From Reyranella sp. (lineage in GTDB: Bacteria; Pseudomonadota; Alphaproteobacteria; Reyranellales; Reyranellaceae), in contig JADHLS010000164.1 in assembly GCA_016780605.1 (NCBI GenBank), forward strand, positions 1 through 8,970: DNA of 8,970 bases, in the 5' to 3' direction. The notes under the pieces were generated by a model, which saw only the letters and a list, made by a program, of their open reading frames with translations, searched no databases and was not told where the DNA came from. The position numbers and the translations under genes were made by a program. Positions 6,287 through 8,970 of this stretch are shown in pieces (positions within the stretch are counted from its first letter, which is position 1; each line of letters starts with the position of its first letter).

Positions 6287-7594
6287 TCAGAACTCCGTCA
6301 TCGTGTGGCGCAGAGTCGGTGCATTGCCGTACGCGGTTCTAATCATCCCACAGCGGGGAAGCTCAGGAACGAGAAGATCGACGATGTCGACATAGAAGTC
6401 GGGCGCATAGTACGAGGGCGTGATCTGGAAACCGTCGCCGCCGCCTTCGTCGATAAGGTAGGCGAAGTAGTCCGCCACCTGCTTGGGTGTTCCTACCATA
6501 GGGCTGTTGTCGCTGCTCGAGAGATACGTGCTGGCGATGCGTCGCAGGGTGACGGTGGGATCTCCGCGGATGTAGCTTTCGAGCATGCCGCGCGTCCCCT
6601 CGACTTTCAGCGCAAGTTCCTGGATCGGCACGTCGAGCGGTAGCTTGCTGACGTCATAGTTGAAGTGCGCCGACATCAGGGCAAGTTGCGCTTCTAGCGG
6701 AATCCGTCCGCGGATTTCAGCATGTCTGCTGCGCGCCTCATGCTCGGAGGTGGCAATCAGCGGCTGCGCGGACCACACGAACTTGATCTGATTGGGATCC
6801 CGGCGATACCGCGCGGCTCGCGTCCTGATGTCGTCGACAAGCTCGCGCATGCGTGCAGTACCCGCCGCCGCCCCGAACACACATTCGGCGTGCCGGGCTG
6901 CGAACTCGCGGCCCCGATCCGAACTGCCGGCCTGGAACAGATACGGGACGCGCTGCGGCGACGGCTGGACGGCCAGGGGACTCTGGACTTTGAACCATCT
7001 TCCCTTGAAGTCGATTTTCCTGATCTTGTCAGGATCAGCGAACACGCCATTCTCGTGGTCCATCAGCAGCGCATCGTCGTCCCAGCTCCGCCACAAGGCT
7101 TGCACGACGTCCATGAACTCGTCCGCTCGATCGTAGCGTTCGTCGTGCGGCGGCAGGGTGTCCATGCCAAAGTTGCGCGCTTCGCCCGACGCGATCGAGG
7201 AAACGATGTTCCAGCCGATCCGTCCTTTGGTGACGTGGTCGAGGCTGGTCAGCTTTCGGGCCAGCAAGTAGGGAGGATAGAAGGTGGTCGACATCGTGGC
7301 GGCAAAGCAGAGCCGGTCGGTCACCGCCGCGAGATAGGGGATCAGCGTCAGCGGATCGTGGGTCGGGAACTGGATGGCGTAGCGGACGCTTGCGCGATTC
7401 GTGCCGCCGCCGAGCCCATCGGCGAAGAACATCATGTCGAAGCAGCCCCGCTCCAGCGTGCGCGCGATTTCCGACCAGTATTCGATCTCATGCCATTGGT
7501 GCCGGATCTTTGCCCTGGGATAGACCCACGACATGATCATGTGCGGCGCCGGGCTGTAGAGCATGAAACCAGTGAGATGGATCATTCGGGTCAT
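6287..7594 (-). CDS. NtaA/SnaA/DszA family FMN-dependent monooxygenase
   Basis: This is a 435-residue LLM enzyme of the NtaA/SnaA/DszA subgroup, whose characterised members oxidise nitrilotriacetate or EDTA chelates, pristinamycin precursors or dibenzothiophene sulfone with FMNH2 and O2. Subgroup features in order are MIHLTGF near the start, FFADG (56-60), PYLAAVTDRLCFAATMSTTF (86-105), GRIGWNIVSS (124-133), ARNFG (139-143), DERYDRADEF (151-160), ALWRSWDDD (166-174), FKGRWFKV (196-203), YLFQAGSSDRGREFAARHAE (218-237), VGTPKQVADY (367-376) and the terminal VPELPRCGMIRTAYG (409-423). Length is normal and no key block is missing. The frame is open as far as 8365, but only from ATG 7594 does it resemble the family; that ATG overlaps the upstream stop as ATGA and has a strong ribosome site. 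Substrate is unknown. It needs a flavin reductase not found in the window. Confidence 0.95.
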   Translation of the reverse strand: MTRMIHLTGFMLYSPAPHMIMSWVYPRAKIRHQWHEIEYWSEIARTLERGCFDMMFFADGLGGGTNRASVRYAIQFPTHDPLTLIPYLAAVTDRLCFAATMSTTFYPPYLLARKLTSLDHVTKGRIGWNIVSSIASGEARNFGMDTLPPHDERYDRADEFMDVVQALWRSWDDDALLMDHENGVFADPDKIRKIDFKGRWFKVQSPLAVQPSPQRVPYLFQAGSSDRGREFAARHAECVFGAAAGTARMRELVDDIRTRAARYRRDPNQIKFVWSAQPLIATSEHEARSRHAEIRGRIPLEAQLALMSAHFNYDVSKLPLDVPIQELALKVEGTRGMLESYIRGDPTVTLRRIASTYLSSSDNSPMVGTPKQVADYFAYLIDEGGGDGFQITPSYYAPDFYVDIVDLLVPELPRCGMIRTAYGNAPTLRHTMTEF

Positions 7595-8970
7595 GGCCGA
7601 ACCACCTCGAGGTCGTAGTCGGCCAGCGTGCGTACCCGCATCTCGCGCCTCAGGCGTCCCAGCGTGCCGGGGTAGAAGCTGAGAATACGACCCGACGAAT
7701 CCCGGTAGAAGTTGGGACAGTTTTCCGCCCAGCTCATCGACTGCAGCTCCGCCTGGGCCTCCTCGCTGAAGCGCTGCACGACGTCGCTCTTGACCTCGAT
7801 GGAACGTAGCCCGCGCTGCGTCAGGTCGCGGATGCGGCGGGCGATGTACTCGGCATGCACCTCGGCCGACGACGTTACTGAGGCATATGCGACCACGCCG
7901 TTGATGCCGCAGATCGTGAAGTAGTTGGGAAATCCCGGGATGGCGACGCCGTAGAAGGCCTGCGGTCGCGCACCGAGGACGTGGCGCAACCTGTGGCCGG
8001 CGCGGCCCACCACGTCGACCGCCGGTCCGCCCTCGGCGCGCCCTCCAAGCTTGTAGCCGGTGCAGAAGATCACGACGTCGACGTCGAACGCCGAGCCGTT
8101 CGTCGCGACTAAGCCGGTCTCGTTCAGGCGGTCGAGACCCGCGGCGACGAGCTGCACGTGCTTCTTTGTCAGCGCGGGATAGTAGTCGTCCGACACCAGC
8201 AGGCGCTTGCACCCTGGCGTGTAACGTGGTGTCAAATTCTCGATCAGCGCCGGATCGCTTATATGGGCCCGCAGGTGATCCAAGGTCGCGGTGCGCAGCC
8301 AGACTTGGGCCGCCGGGCTCTTCTTGAACACTTGGTAAGAGCGTAGGGAGCGGCGGTACAGCCATCGTCGATGGTCACCGAGGGCTCGCGTGTCCGGCCG
8401 CTTGAACTCCTCCTTTTGATCCGGACGATAGGCCAGGTTGCGGCGCGGCAATACGTAGTTGGGCGTCCGCTGCAGCACGAAGACCTGGCGCGCCAGGCCG
8501 GCGACGTGCGGGACGACCTGGACCGCACTCGCTGCGCTGCCGACGACGGCCACCCGCTTGCCGGACAGGTCGTGGCCGTGGTCCCAGGCGCCGGAATGCC
8601 ACCAGCGACCCTTGAAGACGTCGTAACCCTCAATCTTCGGCAGGTTGGGCGCGGTCAGCCCGCCGGTGGCGCTTACCACCACGCGGTGCTGGACGGTTCG
8701 GCCGTCGCCGGTCGAGAGCGTCCAGCTACCGTCGTCCTCGTCGTAGCAGGCACGCTCGATCAAGGTACCCAACTGCAGATGTCGCGCAAGTCCGTGCTTG
8801 TCGGCGCAACGCTGCAGGTACGCCTTGATTTCCGGCTGGCCGGCGAAGGTCTGGCTCCAATCGGGATTGAGCTCGAACGAGTAGCAGTACAGATGGGACG
8901 GCACGTCGCAATGCAGGCCGGGGTACGTGTTCTCCCGCCAGGTGCCTCCGACGTCGTCTGCCTTCTCGTA
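7591..8970 (-). CDS. FAD/NADPH-dependent monooxygenase, Baeyer-Villiger type, 5' partial
   Basis: This is the C-terminal 459 residues of a class B flavoprotein monooxygenase. Such enzymes use NADPH, FAD and O2, typically to convert ketones to esters or lactones, or to oxidise heteroatoms. The frame is open to the window edge, and the residues before the GTG at 8904 are family-typical (GGTW at 8-11 and YPGLHCDVPS at 16-25), so that GTG is internal; the first FAD-binding GxGxxG lies outside. The Baeyer-Villiger fingerprint FxGxxxHxxxW[P/D] is complete as FKGRWWHSGAWD (119-130). The second dinucleotide site is GSAASA (144-149), with Ala for the second Gly. QRTPNYVLPR (167-176), TPGCKRLLVSDDYYPAL (251-267), CTGYK (303-307) and YRDSSGRILSFYPGT (422-436) also match the family. 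Its stop overlaps the NtaA-type start (ATGA). Substrate is unknown. Confidence 0.94.
   Translation of the reverse strand, partial: YEKADDVGGTWRENTYPGLHCDVPSHLYCYSFELNPDWSQTFAGQPEIKAYLQRCADKHGLARHLQLGTLIERACYDEDDGSWTLSTGDGRTVQHRVVVSATGGLTAPNLPKIEGYDVFKGRWWHSGAWDHGHDLSGKRVAVVGSAASAVQVVPHVAGLARQVFVLQRTPNYVLPRRNLAYRPDQKEEFKRPDTRALGDHRRWLYRRSLRSYQVFKKSPAAQVWLRTATLDHLRAHISDPALIENLTPRYTPGCKRLLVSDDYYPALTKKHVQLVAAGLDRLNETGLVATNGSAFDVDVVIFCTGYKLGGRAEGGPAVDVVGRAGHRLRHVLGARPQAFYGVAIPGFPNYFTICGINGVVAYASVTSSAEVHAEYIARRIRDLTQRGLRSIEVKSDVVQRFSEEAQAELQSMSWAENCPNFYRDSSGRILSFYPGTLGRLRREMRVRTLADYDLEVVRP
7602..7608 (-). promoter_or_regulatory. Ribosome binding site deciding the NtaA-type start
   Basis: On the minus strand GAGGTGG ends seven bases before the ATG at 7594. 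It fixes this ATG as the start over the much longer open frame (to 8365) and over a second in-frame ATG at 7585. Confidence 0.7.

Noticed and set aside
5691..6395. Plus-strand open frame (234 residues) spanning the RutA-like gene and spacer
   Set aside because: Arg/Gly/His-rich translation with no family features, antisense to a well-supported enzyme.
6722..7618. Plus-strand open frame (298 residues) opposite the NtaA-type gene
   Set aside because: No recognisable domain, and the opposite strand carries a full set of LLM motifs.
7595..8365. Apparent 256-residue N-terminal extension of the NtaA-type protein in the same open frame
   Set aside because: It overlaps the Baeyer-Villiger gene on the same strand in a different frame, encodes a Pro/Arg/Gly-rich sequence unlike any LLM enzyme, and the ATG at 7594 has a strong ribosome site and family-like N-terminus.
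8902..8904. GTG as the start of the Baeyer-Villiger gene
   Set aside because: The 22 codons before it remain open and encode conserved family sequence (GGTW and YPG-x2-CD), so the gene begins beyond the window edge.

Overview
The window is a GC-rich bacterial segment with long, densely packed, often overlapping reading frames and G or C at most third codon positions. This fits a soil or aquatic proteobacterium, most plausibly an alphaproteobacterium of the Rhizobiales or Rhodospirillales type. That placement is inferred from composition and gene content. No rRNA, tRNA, mobile element, CRISPR array or long non-coding stretch is visible, and the largest gap between genes is 74 bases.

The left half (1-5137, plus strand) is one compact operon for an ABC importer of the peptide/nickel/opine (Dpp/Opp) type. 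It encodes the end of a family 5 solute-binding protein, a DppB-type permease, a DppC-type permease, a DppD-type ATPase and a DppF-type ATPase. Every junction is abutting or overlapping. Three successive genes start with GTG, TTG and TTG, which indicates translational coupling.

The right half (5163-8970, minus strand) runs towards the importer operon and encodes three flavin-dependent oxygenases, listed here in transcription order. The first is a Baeyer-Villiger-type FAD/NADPH monooxygenase whose N-terminus lies outside the window. The second is a NtaA/SnaA/DszA-type luciferase-like (LLM) monooxygenase, joined to the first by an ATGA start/stop overlap. The third, after 74 bases, is a second LLM monooxygenase that looks most like the pyrimidine monooxygenase RutA. 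The two units converge across only 25 bases.

The economical reading is an uptake-and-oxidation locus: the importer brings in a small organic compound and the oxygenases open or cleave it. The RutA and DszA/NtaA families act on C-N and C-S bonds in cyclic amides, chelators and aromatic sulfones, and Baeyer-Villiger enzymes convert ketones to esters. The substrate cannot be read from the sequence. No FMN reductase, which both LLM enzymes would need, is present here. Each family is known; the combination is the part worth following up.
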